Counted from the first letter of the stretch, positions 17,422-26,293 are shown. The stretch is DNA of 64,000 nt from Cellvibrio sp. PSBB023 (GCF_002007605.1 NZ_CP019799.1:4073501-4137500); one strand, 5' to 3'. Notes: generated by a model from the letters alone, not told the origin. Numbers and translations are program-made.

Positions 17422-18678
17422 TTATTTCAATTTCATGCAGCTCGCGTAATAACTTACGCTTGCTGGCCAATCAGAGAAAATACCGATCACGCCGACATCC
17501 TTCGCCAGCACATGCAAGGCATCCATCATGTCGCCATCGTTATTAATTGCAGCGTTGATGGTTTGGTAGTACCAACCGCCACCGTTTTTCAGCGGGCCGG
17601 AGCGTTCGAAGGACCAAGTTATCATTTTCAGACCGGCCTTTTTGGCGTTGCGCGCGTATTCGGATGGAATAATTTTATTGTTATTGTCTAATGCCAGCAG
17701 AGCCCAAATCGGCGGTGCGACAATCTTGAAGCCTTCGTCGGCATACATTTGCAAATCATTGGCGGTCGGCAAATCGGCGGTGGTGTTGGCATCATCCAAA
17801 TAGACGGCTTGTTTGCCAAATGTCGGTTCGTTTTTGATCCAGTAACGAATATCCTGAATGTCGAATGACTGCGGCCAAACGTCGTGTGCTTTTATGCCAG
17901 CAGCTTTGTATTCGTTAATCATTTGTTGTGCGTACATAGCTTGGGTGTAGCTTCCGTCAAATGGCATGGGCACGCTGGCCGATTTTAATTCCGGGGTCAT
18001 TTTTACGCCTAGTTTTTTAAATAATTGGATGCTTTCAGCGTGAGTCAGTAGCGTCCCTTTGCTTGCGTATAAATCAGTGCGCCAGTTAGCGGTACCTTTT
18101 AGATATTCATCAACACTTGTGGCTTTTGGATTGAAGGCATCCATTTTGCCCTGCAAGGTTTTAAATTCGGCGAGGGTGATATCACTGGTGCAGCAATTAG
18201 CACTTGCAGCTTTACCGCTTACCGGATCAAACGGCGAAAAATTCTGGCTGCATTTGCTGGCGAGTGGTGTGGCGAGAATATTGGTCGTGGTGTGCAGATC
18301 GCATTGTGAATGGCGACACACGAGTTGTTTATCTTTGGTGAAGGTAACATCGCACTCCAAAATGCCGGCGCCCATTTTAGCGGCGGCTTCGTAAGATTCT
18401 TTGGTGTGCTCAGGAAATTGCAAAGGTGCGCCGCGATGGCCAATAGAGAAATTCGTTTTTTTGATGGGGCTATTTATGCAGCTCTGTAATTTCTTTTTCA
18501 GTGCGCTTTCATCCATATCATTGACTAAAAAATAGGGGCGAGGGCCGAGCTGAAGGGTGGTATTTTTTTCATCATCTTTGCGGGGTTGGTTGTCCTTATC
18601 GCCATGAGCGCAGGCGGTGACGGGGACAATCAACCCCAGTAATAGCGTGATCGCCAGTAAATGAATTGTGCGCGACAT
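17422..18678 (-). CDS. glpQ: Secreted glycerophosphodiester phosphodiesterase
   Basis: 418 residues from ATG 18678, behind a perfect AAGGAGG. The signal peptide (LLAITLLLGLIVPVTACAHG) has a Cys that could be lipidated. GDPD core motifs are GHRGAPLQFPEHTKESYEAA (catalytic His and metal Glu region, ~95-115), GAGILECDVTFTKD (Glu/Asp metal ligands) and CRHSQCDLHTTTN (second catalytic His). The C-terminal half closes the TIM barrel (IKAHDVWPQSFD; KMITWSFER). It hydrolyses glycerophosphodiesters to glycerol-3-phosphate and an alcohol in the periplasm. The family is firm; the gene symbol is by analogy. Confidence 0.85.
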   Translation of the reverse strand: MSRTIHLLAITLLLGLIVPVTACAHGDKDNQPRKDDEKNTTLQLGPRPYFLVNDMDESALKKKLQSCINSPIKKTNFSIGHRGAPLQFPEHTKESYEAAAKMGAGILECDVTFTKDKQLVCRHSQCDLHTTTNILATPLASKCSQNFSPFDPVSGKAASANCCTSDITLAEFKTLQGKMDAFNPKATSVDEYLKGTANWRTDLYASKGTLLTHAESIQLFKKLGVKMTPELKSASVPMPFDGSYTQAMYAQQMINEYKAAGIKAHDVWPQSFDIQDIRYWIKNEPTFGKQAVYLDDANTTADLPTANDLQMYADEGFKIVAPPIWALLALDNNNKIIPSEYARNAKKAGLKMITWSFERSGPLKNGGGWYYQTINAAINNDGDMMDALHVLAKDVGVIGIFSDWPASVSYYASCMKLK

Positions 18679-18886
18679 TGGAACCTCCTTGGGGTGGGAT
18701 GGGTGTTTCACTGCAACCCTAGTGGTCGAATATGACGGTAATTTTCTGATTTGATGACAGATTAGTGATCTGCTGTGTTACTGAGCGGTGCGTCGCATCT
18801 TGGTGAAATACCGTGAAATAGTAAACTTCTCAAATTGCGCTAGGATAAGCACCATTGTATCGCTGCCGTATTAAGGATTCGGATCT

Positions 18887-20887
18887 ATGGCTAATAATAT
18901 AAACCCCCTGATTACCCAATTACTCGCGTGCACTACCGCAGGCGAGGCCAAACCGGTGGTTGATGAACTGGTACGGCAACTGTGTGAGATTACCGCACTG
19001 GATTTACACCCGGCGCTGTTTCTGGATGAGCACGCCACCATCACCCCACAGGGTAAAGCGGTGTCACCTACCACGGCAGCGCAGTGCGCCGAGGATGTGC
19101 AGCGCACGCGGGTATTTATGCAGGCCGTTTATGCGGCTATCCAGCAAAAGTTGCAACACAAGGATTCGCAAGGCATCTCCCTACTGTACGCAGGAACCGG
19201 CCCTTTCGGATTGTTGTTAATCCCTCTTTTACCTCTGCTTGATGCGGCGCGGGTGCGCGTTACTCTGTTGGATATTCATGCCGAGTCCCTGGCAAAACTA
19301 CAGCAGGTGATTGATTATCTGGGCGTTAGTCATTTTGTTGCCCACAGTGAACAAACGGATGCCTGCACCTGGCAAACCGATCAGCGGTATGACCTGATTA
19401 TTTCTGAAACCATGCGCCAAGGCTTAATACAAGAACCGCAGGTCAGCATTTTTAGTCATCTGCAACAATTTTTAAAAGACGATGGATGGTTGTTGCCGGA
19501 AATTATCCGCCTGGATTTATGGCTGAGTTCGGGTGGTAGTCCCGCGCTGGGTGCGAGCGGCCCCCCGGATGTGCATTTGGGGCGCGTGTTGCAACTGGAT
19601 AAAGCCAGTGCGATACAAATAGGACGTGGCGATATGTCTTGTGCGCAGGGCAGTTTATGGGTGCCGGACTACGCTAGCCGGTTGAAGCACTTGAAGTTAA
19701 CTACCTTTATTCAAGTGTTTGGCGATTATCAATTGCACGAGAACCAGTCGCAGCTCACGCTGCCATTATTTGAGCGCAATGCGCGAGTTCAGCCGAATTC
19801 CCTGCTGCGCTTTCACTACGAATTGGGCGCTTATCCCCAGTGCGTATTTGCCTATGAAAAAATGCCCGCGCTGACAGTGCATTCCCTACCCGATAGCCTG
19901 GAAAAAAATGTGCAGGGCATTTATCACTTGCCACGGCTATGGCACAAGGTTCAATTGCGCAAACAGGCCGGCACCTCGTCTGACATTGCGCAGCAGTTAG
20001 CGGATATTCCCGCCAGCGAATGGCTGTTGGATCGCATCTTGTTTGATCAGTTGGGGGCGGGTTTGGAGCCGGCGTTGCAAAAATGCTATGCGGCGCACGA
20101 ACTGGCGGAGTTTGAGCATTGGTTGGCCAATGAAACCGTGGGTGATATGACGCCTGAGAAAATCCAGCGTGCTAATCAAGCGATTCTGCACTTTATCAAC
20201 AATGGCACCAGCGGTTTGGATGACAGTCTCGCGTTACCGCTGGATGCGCAACAACTTGCTCACTGGGATGAGCAGGGCTATTTGGTGGTGCCTGGTGTGT
20301 TATCGCCTGAAGAGACTGCAGCAGTGCGCGCGGCCATTTGCGAGGAGTTGCAAATCCGTGAAGATGATCCGGCGACCTGGTACCGGCCTGCGATGCCGAT
20401 GCAAAAAATTATGGTGCAATTATTTACACACCCGGCGTTAGAGGTGGCGCGAAAGTCTGATTACATTCGCCGTATTTTCCAGCAACTCTGGCAGCGCAAT
20501 GACGTGGTGATGGCGACGGATCGCGTCAGCTTTAATCCGCCGGAAACCGCGACCTGGCAATTTCCCGGGCCAGCCATGCACTGGGATGTTGACTTGGTTG
20601 CGCCCATTCCTTTTGGTACCCAGGCGTTAATTTACGTGACGGATGTGGCTGAAAATCAGGGCGCGTTTTCCTGTGTGCCAGGGTTTCATAAACAGATTGA
20701 TGAGTGGTTGGCGCAACAGCCGCGGGGTGTTGATCCGCAGCAACAGGACTGGTCGCAATGGTCGATCAAGCCGATTGCCGCCAAGGCCGGTGATTTGATT
20801 GTCTGGCATCACGCCTTGCCGCACGGCAGTAGTCCCAACCGCGCGCAGCTGCCGCGAATGGTGCAATACCTGAATATGTATCGTTAA
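18887..20887 (+). CDS. Fusion: PRMT-like methyltransferase domain plus phytanoyl-CoA dioxygenase domain
   Basis: 666 residues. The N-terminal half has a SAM-binding loop LLYAGTGPFGLLL (99-111), an acidic end of strand 2 (LLDIH, 127-131) and ISETMRQGL (172-180), which resembles the catalytic Glu loop of arginine methyltransferases. A barrel-like region follows (to ~330). After a ~100-residue linker comes a PhyH-type Fe(II)/2-oxoglutarate dioxygenase (~450-666): LDEQGYLVVPG-like start, HWD (565-567), SCVPGFHK, distal His in ALPHGSSPNR (646) and an Arg eleven residues later. So all three iron ligands appear intact. The substrate is unknown. A standalone gene, with no operon partner on its strand. 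Confidence 0.8.
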   Translation: MANNINPLITQLLACTTAGEAKPVVDELVRQLCEITALDLHPALFLDEHATITPQGKAVSPTTAAQCAEDVQRTRVFMQAVYAAIQQKLQHKDSQGISLLYAGTGPFGLLLIPLLPLLDAARVRVTLLDIHAESLAKLQQVIDYLGVSHFVAHSEQTDACTWQTDQRYDLIISETMRQGLIQEPQVSIFSHLQQFLKDDGWLLPEIIRLDLWLSSGGSPALGASGPPDVHLGRVLQLDKASAIQIGRGDMSCAQGSLWVPDYASRLKHLKLTTFIQVFGDYQLHENQSQLTLPLFERNARVQPNSLLRFHYELGAYPQCVFAYEKMPALTVHSLPDSLEKNVQGIYHLPRLWHKVQLRKQAGTSSDIAQQLADIPASEWLLDRILFDQLGAGLEPALQKCYAAHELAEFEHWLANETVGDMTPEKIQRANQAILHFINNGTSGLDDSLALPLDAQQLAHWDEQGYLVVPGVLSPEETAAVRAAICEELQIREDDPATWYRPAMPMQKIMVQLFTHPALEVARKSDYIRRIFQQLWQRNDVVMATDRVSFNPPETATWQFPGPAMHWDVDLVAPIPFGTQALIYVTDVAENQGAFSCVPGFHKQIDEWLAQQPRGVDPQQQDWSQWSIKPIAAKAGDLIVWHHALPHGSSPNRAQLPRMVQYLNMYR

Positions 20888-20896
20888 AGCTTTTAT

Positions 20897-20918
20897 GTCG
20901 CCCTGTTTTGGCAGGGCG
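20897..20918. terminator. Hairpin between convergent genes
   Basis: TCGCCCTG and CAGGGCGA form an eight-base-pair stem with a six-base loop just after the fusion gene. There is no clear T-run on the plus strand, so it is a weak terminator candidate. Confidence 0.45.
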
Positions 20919-20933
20919 AGGCTTCGCTAGTAT

Positions 20934-21827
20934 TTACTCGTCATGGTTATAAGGATTGAACCACAGGGATGCATCATCCACGGGTGTTTTTTTCGGTAGG
21001 CCCGGGTTTTCCAACTGGATGAGGGTGCGGTTTTTCAGGTTGGCTTTGGTCATTACATCTTTTACGGTAGGGTCGTTAAAAAAGTATTCTTCAAAACTGC
21101 CGTCAGCAATCGCAATTCGCAAGCCCCGTTCAATATCTGCTGCCAATTTAGTGTTGGATTTATTCACAAAAAAATAAAAAGGATTGATATAAGAGAGCAG
21201 CAGGTTTTGTTCTACCTCCAGCGCGAGGTTGGGGTAACGTTGCATTTCCGACCAGGGCTCATGGGCTCCACGGGGAAAGGCATCAAAGCGCCCGCCATCC
21301 AGCATGTAAAAAAGCCCTTCGTACTTTAATACCTTCACCACATTGAGGTTGTTAGCGGTAAGCACGTTAGTGTCTGCCCAAAAACGACCTTGGCCGAGTG
21401 AGAGACCTTGCAAATCTTTCAGGGTCTTAATGCCATCAAACCGTGATTGGGTACCTTTTTTAATCAGCATTACCCGGTAGCCCAGTAAGCCGCGATAGAT
21501 AGGAATACGGATAGGTTGCAGGCGCTCTTCAAGGTCATTGGTAGTCGCGTACCAGACAACATCCAACTGATTGTCCATCAGCAAACTGACAATCCGTTCT
21601 TCACTGGTATTCTGTGCGGCTTCTTGCAGTTCGTATTTCTCTGGCAGTTTGCTAAGTGCCAGTGTCAGCAAGCCTTTTGCATAGACTTCGATGCTGTTGT
21701 TGCCTTGCACTACGCGCAGTGTGTTTGCATGGCTGTTCATTGACGCACTAAGAAACACGCAAAACAGTATTGCGCAGAGTATTAAACAGGTATTACGGTT
21801 GGGACTCTGGGGCGTTTTTGCGTACAT
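20934..21827 (-). CDS. Periplasmic solute-binding-like protein (family 3 type)
   Basis: 297 residues from ATG 21827 (ATG 21842 would add five). A signal peptide (CLILCAILFCVFLSASMNSHA) precedes a mature protein beginning TLRVVQGNNSIEVYAKGLL. The fold pattern is of amino-acid-type binding proteins: RIVSLLMDNQLDVVWYATTNDLEERLQPIRIP (lobe 1), KTLKDLQGLSLGQG (hinge region), FDAFPRGAHEPW and RGLRIAIADGSFEEYFF (lobe 2). No permease or ATPase gene is adjacent, so it may be an orphan receptor or sensor rather than a transporter component. Confidence 0.72.
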   Translation of the reverse strand: MYAKTPQSPNRNTCLILCAILFCVFLSASMNSHANTLRVVQGNNSIEVYAKGLLTLALSKLPEKYELQEAAQNTSEERIVSLLMDNQLDVVWYATTNDLEERLQPIRIPIYRGLLGYRVMLIKKGTQSRFDGIKTLKDLQGLSLGQGRFWADTNVLTANNLNVVKVLKYEGLFYMLDGGRFDAFPRGAHEPWSEMQRYPNLALEVEQNLLLSYINPFYFFVNKSNTKLAADIERGLRIAIADGSFEEYFFNDPTVKDVMTKANLKNRTLIQLENPGLPKKTPVDDASLWFNPYNHDE

Positions 21828-22222
21828 GTTATTTTCATCCACAAGTTTATTTTTATGGTTTATCCACTACGGCAAGCAATAGCAAATAGTTATATGGTGA
21901 TAATGACAATAACACAAGAAAATGAAAAAACCACCGCACCCGTTGAGGTTCCATAGGAAAGGTGCGGTGGTAAAAGCGATTCACCAGTGGTCCCGCTTGT
22001 GGCTGACAAGTCGGGTACTGGCGAATGGTTGGAAGCCGGTGGGTAATTGACGCGTGCAACAACTGCTGGGGAGTAGTGATCGCACGCGGCAAAAGCACAC
22101 CTGAACACGAACAAACCGCTGAGTGGTGATTCAGTTGTTTGTGTGGTTGTTAATGGCTGTGTGGGCGGCCATTAACGGTGCGGGTGTTGTGGGCGCACCC
22201 GCCTTACAGAAACCGCTGCTGC
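21828..22222. other. Structured intergenic region without a convincing gene
   Basis: About 395 bases with no plausible protein; the open frames here have no recognisable composition. It contains three consecutive potential hairpins: 22177-22199 (GGTGCG/CGCACC), 22149-22176 (nine perfect pairs, GTTAATGGC/GCCATTAAC) and the terminator-like hairpin at 21930-21971. The set could be a long 3' UTR of yebG or a small RNA on the minus strand. Confidence 0.4.
21924..21971 (-). terminator. Minus-strand rho-independent terminator
   Basis: ACCACCGCACC (21930-21940) and its exact complement GGTGCGGTGGT (21961-21971) flank a 20-base loop. On the minus strand the hairpin is followed by T6. It ends a transcript coming from the yebG side, ~250 bases past the yebG stop. 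Confidence 0.75.
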
Positions 22223-22525
22223 CTAGTTGTCCTTGTCCGTGGCGGCGCCGGTTTTGCTGTTCAGGGTTGCAGGTTTTTCATAGGTAAACGGCTGCAATAA
22301 TTCATCGGGTTTGCCTTTGCAGGCTTTGGCTAATAATTCGCGACGCTGCGCCAATAAAAGCCCAATCGCTTCGCTGTGTTGCTCGTCAATACCGGGGATA
22401 TTGTCTTCAATTAACTGGGTGATGTTGGCAGCGAGTTCCAGATACTTATCGTGCTCTTCTGCGATTTTTCTGTCTTCAAACATACTGCCATCCCGATCAC
22501 ATAACCAAACGGCGACTACTGCCAT
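22223..22525 (-). CDS. yebG: YebG-family SOS (DNA-damage-inducible) protein
   Basis: 100 residues from ATG 22525. The N-terminus MAVVAVWLCDRDGSMFEDRKIAEEHDKYLELA follows the E. coli YebG pattern (MAV-x-V-x-Y...K-x-A-x-x-x-DK-x-L). Next come an acidic stretch (EDNIPGIDEQ) and LLLAQRRELLAKACKGKP. The variable C-terminus is short. YebG is a small LexA-controlled protein of unclear biochemical role. A near-perfect LexA box lies 24-43 bases upstream, supporting both identity and start. Confidence 0.85.
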   Translation of the reverse strand: MAVVAVWLCDRDGSMFEDRKIAEEHDKYLELAANITQLIEDNIPGIDEQHSEAIGLLLAQRRELLAKACKGKPDELLQPFTYEKPATLNSKTGAATDKDN

Positions 22526-22548
22526 GGGGTAAATCCTCAAAAGGTTGT

Positions 22549-22568
22549 TACTGTTTTTATATACAGTA
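22549..22568. promoter_or_regulatory. LexA (SOS) box
   Basis: TACTGTTTTTATATACAGTA matches the gammaproteobacterial LexA consensus TACTGT-N8-ACAGTA in all defined positions. It sits just upstream of yebG, so yebG is predicted to be SOS-induced. Confidence 0.92.
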
Positions 22569-22612
22569 TCTGCGAGGGGGAGGATTGTCAACCCTGTTTT
22601 CCGGCGGTGGCA

Positions 22613-22699
22613 TCAAAAGCTCAGGCCGGCTCCCAGGGTGTAGCTGTAATCGCGTTGGTCAATATTCTGTGTGATCTGTGCTAAAGCGGTGGGCGGCAT
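22613..22699 (-). pseudogene. Remnant of an outer-membrane protein C-terminus
   Basis: A 28-codon minus-strand frame ends in RDYSYTLGAGLSF followed by TGA. A final beta strand ending in Phe is the signature of an outer-membrane barrel. The rest of the gene is missing: the lprI-type gene abuts it directly (stop at 22710). This looks like the scar of a deletion. It is too short to have function alone. Confidence 0.5.
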
Positions 22700-22709
22700 T
22701 GCTGGCGGT

Positions 22710-23474
22710 TCAGCGTGTTGTTTTGCACACAAACTCCGGTGTGTCATAGCCCCATACTACACGTGCTTCGCCCTGGTGCTCCCAAAAGCTCTCGTTGCGC
22801 CCTTCGTACTTGCTGCCGCTGGCGGCGGGAACCTGATACATCAGCGACACGGAATCGCCGCGCTCGGCAATGAGGGTAGGTGAATCGCTCTCGTAAAAGG
22901 TTACGATGAGTTCATCGGCAGGGGAATCGCCGCATTGGAATCGAATGGGGCCAATGCTTTCTACCAGTTGATAGTGGGCTTGCAGCTCGGCAATCCGGCG
23001 CTGATATTCGGTTTTGGCACAGCCTTTTTTATCATCTGCCTTCCAGCAGTCGTTGCGTCCTTTGATCCAGCCGCGCTGCCCAGTTGTCAGGAGTGGTGAT
23101 TGTTGTTCCTGTTCCTGGACTTTTTGGCTGGCGGCGGCATAAACGGCTGCCAATTTTATATCCAGTGCGGCCAGTTCGCTGTCCTGGCAAATCAGGGTTT
23201 CAATACTGCTGTCGGTTTTGGTGCAGTCAAAGGTTGGCGCAATCGATGGGCGAGGTTGTGAATAATCGACAGTGTGATCGCAGCTGCCGTCATTTTCGCA
23301 ATCATTGATGCCGTCCTGATCGGCATCCCAACTTGGGTGCATGGTTTTGGCGACGGCAGCGGCGCTGGTAGAGGGCGACGTGGCATGGCTGTCCTCCGTC
23401 TGTTGGTTGCAGGCTGCCATCAGTGCAGCGGTGCTGATAATGACGGCAGCTCCAACGCGCGATAGGTTACGCAT
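22710..23474 (-). CDS. Lipoprotein with LprI-like and MliC-like lysozyme-inhibitor domains
   Basis: 254 residues from ATG 23474 (AAGGAG upstream). The lipoprotein signal ends at AALMAAC. Next is a DxDxDGxxDCEN segment (DADQDGINDCEN, ~50-62) like a calcium-binding type 3 repeat. Then comes an LprI/DUF1311 domain (FDCTKTDSSIETLICQDSELAALD ... GQRGWIKGRNDCW ... CAKTEYQRRIAEL). The C-terminal domain has the MliC/PliC pattern (IRFQCGDSPADELIVTFYES ... SVSLMYQVPAASGSKYEG ... VVWGYDTPEFVCKTT). Both domain types inhibit lysozyme in other bacteria, so envelope defence against lysozyme is likely. Confidence 0.82.
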   Translation of the reverse strand: MRNLSRVGAAVIISTAALMAACNQQTEDSHATSPSTSAAAVAKTMHPSWDADQDGINDCENDGSCDHTVDYSQPRPSIAPTFDCTKTDSSIETLICQDSELAALDIKLAAVYAAASQKVQEQEQQSPLLTTGQRGWIKGRNDCWKADDKKGCAKTEYQRRIAELQAHYQLVESIGPIRFQCGDSPADELIVTFYESDSPTLIAERGDSVSLMYQVPAASGSKYEGRNESFWEHQGEARVVWGYDTPEFVCKTTR

Positions 23475-23566
23475 AAGATTCTCCTTGATCCCCATGACTA
23501 GGTGTTGTGCCTGAGTATATCAGCCGTTGATAATGCTGCATCTTTTTACCCCCTGCAGGATTTGCT

Positions 23567-25171
23567 GTGTCTAACGCCGAGTTGCCCTCAAGCCCATCCC
23601 CCGAAAAGCCAGCCAAGCCCAGAAGCCTGCTGCGTTCCAGTTTGCTCACCGGCTCCATGACCATGATATCGCGGGTGCTGGGATTGGTTCGCGATATAGT
23701 CCTGGCAAGTGTGTTGGGCGCGGGTGGAGCGATGGACGCTTTTGCCATCGCGCAGAAAATCCCTAACTTCTTTCGCCGCTTATTTGCCGAGGGCGCCTTT
23801 TCCCAGGCTTTTATTCCGGTGCTCTCGGAGTACCGCGAGAAAGGGACCCATGCGGCAGTGAAGGAGTTGGTTGATAAGGTGGCCGGTTGCCTCGGGTCAA
23901 TCTTGTTGTTAGTCACAGTGATTGGTGTGGTTGGTGCAGTCGGTTTTGCCTATATCTTCGGTTATGGCTACGCCGATGAGCCGGAGAAGTTTTCGCTGTT
24001 AACCGACTTGGTACGGATCACTTTTCCCTATTTGATGTTGATTTCGCTCACCGGGTTTGCCGGGGCAATCCTGAATAGTTACGACCGCTTTGCGATCCCG
24101 GCCGTGACACCGGTATTTCTCAATATTTTTATGATCGCTGCCGCGCTTCTTGTCGCAGATTTCTTTCCTAATCCCGCCTACGCATTGGCGTGGAGTATTG
24201 TGGTGGCAGGTATTTTTTCGCTGCTGTTCCAATTGCCGTTTTTGCGGCAGATTCATCTGCTGCCATCGCCCAAGCTGGATTGGTCGCACCCCGGTGTTAA
24301 ACGCATTTTGGTGCTCATGGCGCCGGCACTGTTTGGGGTGTCGGTAAGCCAGTTGAACCTGTTGCTGGATTCGATTATCGCCACCATGCTCGGTGATGGA
24401 GCCGTGAGCTGGTTGTTCTATTCCGACCGCTTGGTAGAGCTGCCGCTGGGGGTCTTCGGTGTGGCGATTGCGACGGTGATCATGCCCGGCCTCTCGCGCT
24501 TGAGTGCGGCACAATCGGGGGAGAAATTCAGCCAGATGCTCGATTGGGCGATTCGTTTTGTGGTGCTGATTGCACTGCCTGCAACGCTCGCGCTGATCAT
24601 TCTGGCCGAGCCGATTCTTTACACGCTCTTCTATCACGGCAAGATGGAATCAAGTGATATTTTGATGTCGTCCTACAGTCTCAAGGCCTACGCGCTCGGC
24701 CTGTTCGCCTTTATGTTGATCAAGGTGCTGGTGCCTGGTTATTTCGCGCGTCAGGATATGAAATCGCCCGTGCGTATCGGGATTATCGCCATGTTTGCCA
24801 ACATGCTGATGAAGCCTGTTGTGGTGATTCCGCTGGTGATTCTGTGGGGGATGGGGCATGTCGGTCTGGCTTTCACTACGGCGATGGCCGCCTATGTCAA
24901 CGTTTGGTTGCTCTACCGTGGATTGCGCCGTGCGGGCGTATATACGCCCGCCGCCCAGTGGCCGCAGATATGGCTGCGCTACGGCGCTGCCAACCTGATG
25001 ATGGTGGCGGTGCTGGCGGTATTCCTGCTGTTGTGGAATGGCTGGCATGAATGGTCTGTGCTGGAGCGGGTGCTGCGCTTGGCGATAATCTGCGCGATCG
25101 GCTTTGCCACCTATCTACTGATGCTCTTTGCGGTAGGCGTGCGTTTGCGCGACTTCAAGGCGCAACAGTGA
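23567..25171 (+). CDS. murJ: Lipid II flippase MurJ
   Basis: 534 residues from a GTG start with AGGA upstream. About 14 membrane segments. Conserved MurJ features are SLLTGSMTMISRVLGLVRDIVLASVLG near the N-terminus (the Arg in RVLGLVRD), IPNFFRRLFAEGAFSQAFIPVL, and YHGKMESSDILMSSYSLKAYALGLFAFMLIKVLVPGYFARQDMKSP. It flips lipid II across the inner membrane for peptidoglycan synthesis. Divergent from the lysozyme-inhibitor gene. The ribF gene starts ~100 bases downstream. Confidence 0.96.
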   Translation: MSNAELPSSPSPEKPAKPRSLLRSSLLTGSMTMISRVLGLVRDIVLASVLGAGGAMDAFAIAQKIPNFFRRLFAEGAFSQAFIPVLSEYREKGTHAAVKELVDKVAGCLGSILLLVTVIGVVGAVGFAYIFGYGYADEPEKFSLLTDLVRITFPYLMLISLTGFAGAILNSYDRFAIPAVTPVFLNIFMIAAALLVADFFPNPAYALAWSIVVAGIFSLLFQLPFLRQIHLLPSPKLDWSHPGVKRILVLMAPALFGVSVSQLNLLLDSIIATMLGDGAVSWLFYSDRLVELPLGVFGVAIATVIMPGLSRLSAAQSGEKFSQMLDWAIRFVVLIALPATLALIILAEPILYTLFYHGKMESSDILMSSYSLKAYALGLFAFMLIKVLVPGYFARQDMKSPVRIGIIAMFANMLMKPVVVIPLVILWGMGHVGLAFTTAMAAYVNVWLLYRGLRRAGVYTPAAQWPQIWLRYGAANLMMVAVLAVFLLLWNGWHEWSVLERVLRLAIICAIGFATYLLMLFAVGVRLRDFKAQQ

Positions 25172-25274
25172 TTGGGACAGCGGTAACCGCTTTCGGGGTA
25201 GGCTCAGGTGCCACGGCTCCTGTATACTGCCCGCCTTCATTTTTCAGGCAATTTGGCTAAGGGCAGAGCACAGC

Positions 25275-26237
25275 GTGAATCCAGCGGCACATGCGTTTAT
25301 TCGCGGGTTACATAACCTGCGCCCCTGGCACCGTGGCTGCGTGGCAACCATCGGCTCCTTTGATGGCGTGCATCTCGGTCATCAAGCCATACTGCGTCAG
25401 TTAATGGATGTCAGCCGGCATTACAACCTGCCTGCCGTGGTCATCGTATTTGAGCCTCAGCCACACGAATTTTTTTCCGGCGATAAGGCCCCCGCGCGGC
25501 TCATGCGCCTGCGCGAAAAAGTACAAGCCTTATTGGCTGCCGGTGTGGCGCGCGTCCTCTGTGTGCAATTTAACGAGGCGCTGCGCAAGCTGACCGCTGA
25601 AGCCTTTATCGAAACTGTCTTGCTGGATGGTTTGGATATCAAGCATCTGGTAGTGGGCGACGATTTCCGTTTTGGCTGTGATCGCCGCGGCGATTTCGCC
25701 CTGCTGCAAAAAATAGGCGCTGAGCGCGGGTTTGGCGTAACCGATACCTGTACCCTTGAAATAAATGGTGAGCGCGTGAGCAGTACACGTATCCGCCACC
25801 TGCTGGAAATGGGTGATTTTGCCCAGGCAGAAACCCTGCTCGGCAAGCCCTACAGCATTAGCGGGCGTATTGCTTACGGCCAGCAGTTGGGGCGTAAGCT
25901 CGGTGTGCCAACTGCCAATGTGCACTTGCGTCGCTACCGCTCGCCTTTGCACGGTGTATTCACCGTCAGTGCCCGCTTTGTGGATGGCAGTGTGCATCAG
26001 GGCGTCGCCAATGTGGGGGTGCGACCCACAGTGACTGGCGACAAAAAACCACTGTTGGAAGTGCACCTGTTTGATTTCTCCCGCAAAGTCTATGGCGCGA
26101 TGATTGATGTTGTGTTTCACACCAAATTGCGCGATGAAAAGAAATTCAACTCGCTGGATGAACTGCAAACACAGCTGCAAGCCGATATTGCCCAAGGACA
26201 GGCTTTTTTCCGGCGCGACACTGCTCCTATGAACTAA
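25275..26237 (+). CDS. ribF: Bifunctional riboflavin kinase/FAD synthetase
   Basis: 320 residues from GTG 25275. The FAD-synthetase half has TIGSFDGVHLGHQAIL (nucleotidyl-transferase HxGH-type motif) and VGDDFRFGCDRRGDFALL. The riboflavin-kinase half has GKPYSISGRIAYGQQLGRKLGVPTANV and GVANVGVRPTV. It makes FMN and FAD in the cytoplasm. Head of the ribF-ileS-lspA-fkpB-ispH block, here interrupted by mgtC. Confidence 0.96.
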   Translation: MNPAAHAFIRGLHNLRPWHRGCVATIGSFDGVHLGHQAILRQLMDVSRHYNLPAVVIVFEPQPHEFFSGDKAPARLMRLREKVQALLAAGVARVLCVQFNEALRKLTAEAFIETVLLDGLDIKHLVVGDDFRFGCDRRGDFALLQKIGAERGFGVTDTCTLEINGERVSSTRIRHLLEMGDFAQAETLLGKPYSISGRIAYGQQLGRKLGVPTANVHLRRYRSPLHGVFTVSARFVDGSVHQGVANVGVRPTVTGDKKPLLEVHLFDFSRKVYGAMIDVVFHTKLRDEKKFNSLDELQTQLQADIAQGQAFFRRDTAPMN

Positions 26238-26293
26238 GGTCTTGCCGCAATTCGCTGTTCTTTTTTGACGTGTACCTAACTGGGATTCGGAAT

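Noticed and set aside
21853..22114. Two short minus-strand open frames in the yebG/solute-binding gap
   Set aside because: Their predicted peptides have no conserved pattern. The segment is better explained by hairpins and a terminator.
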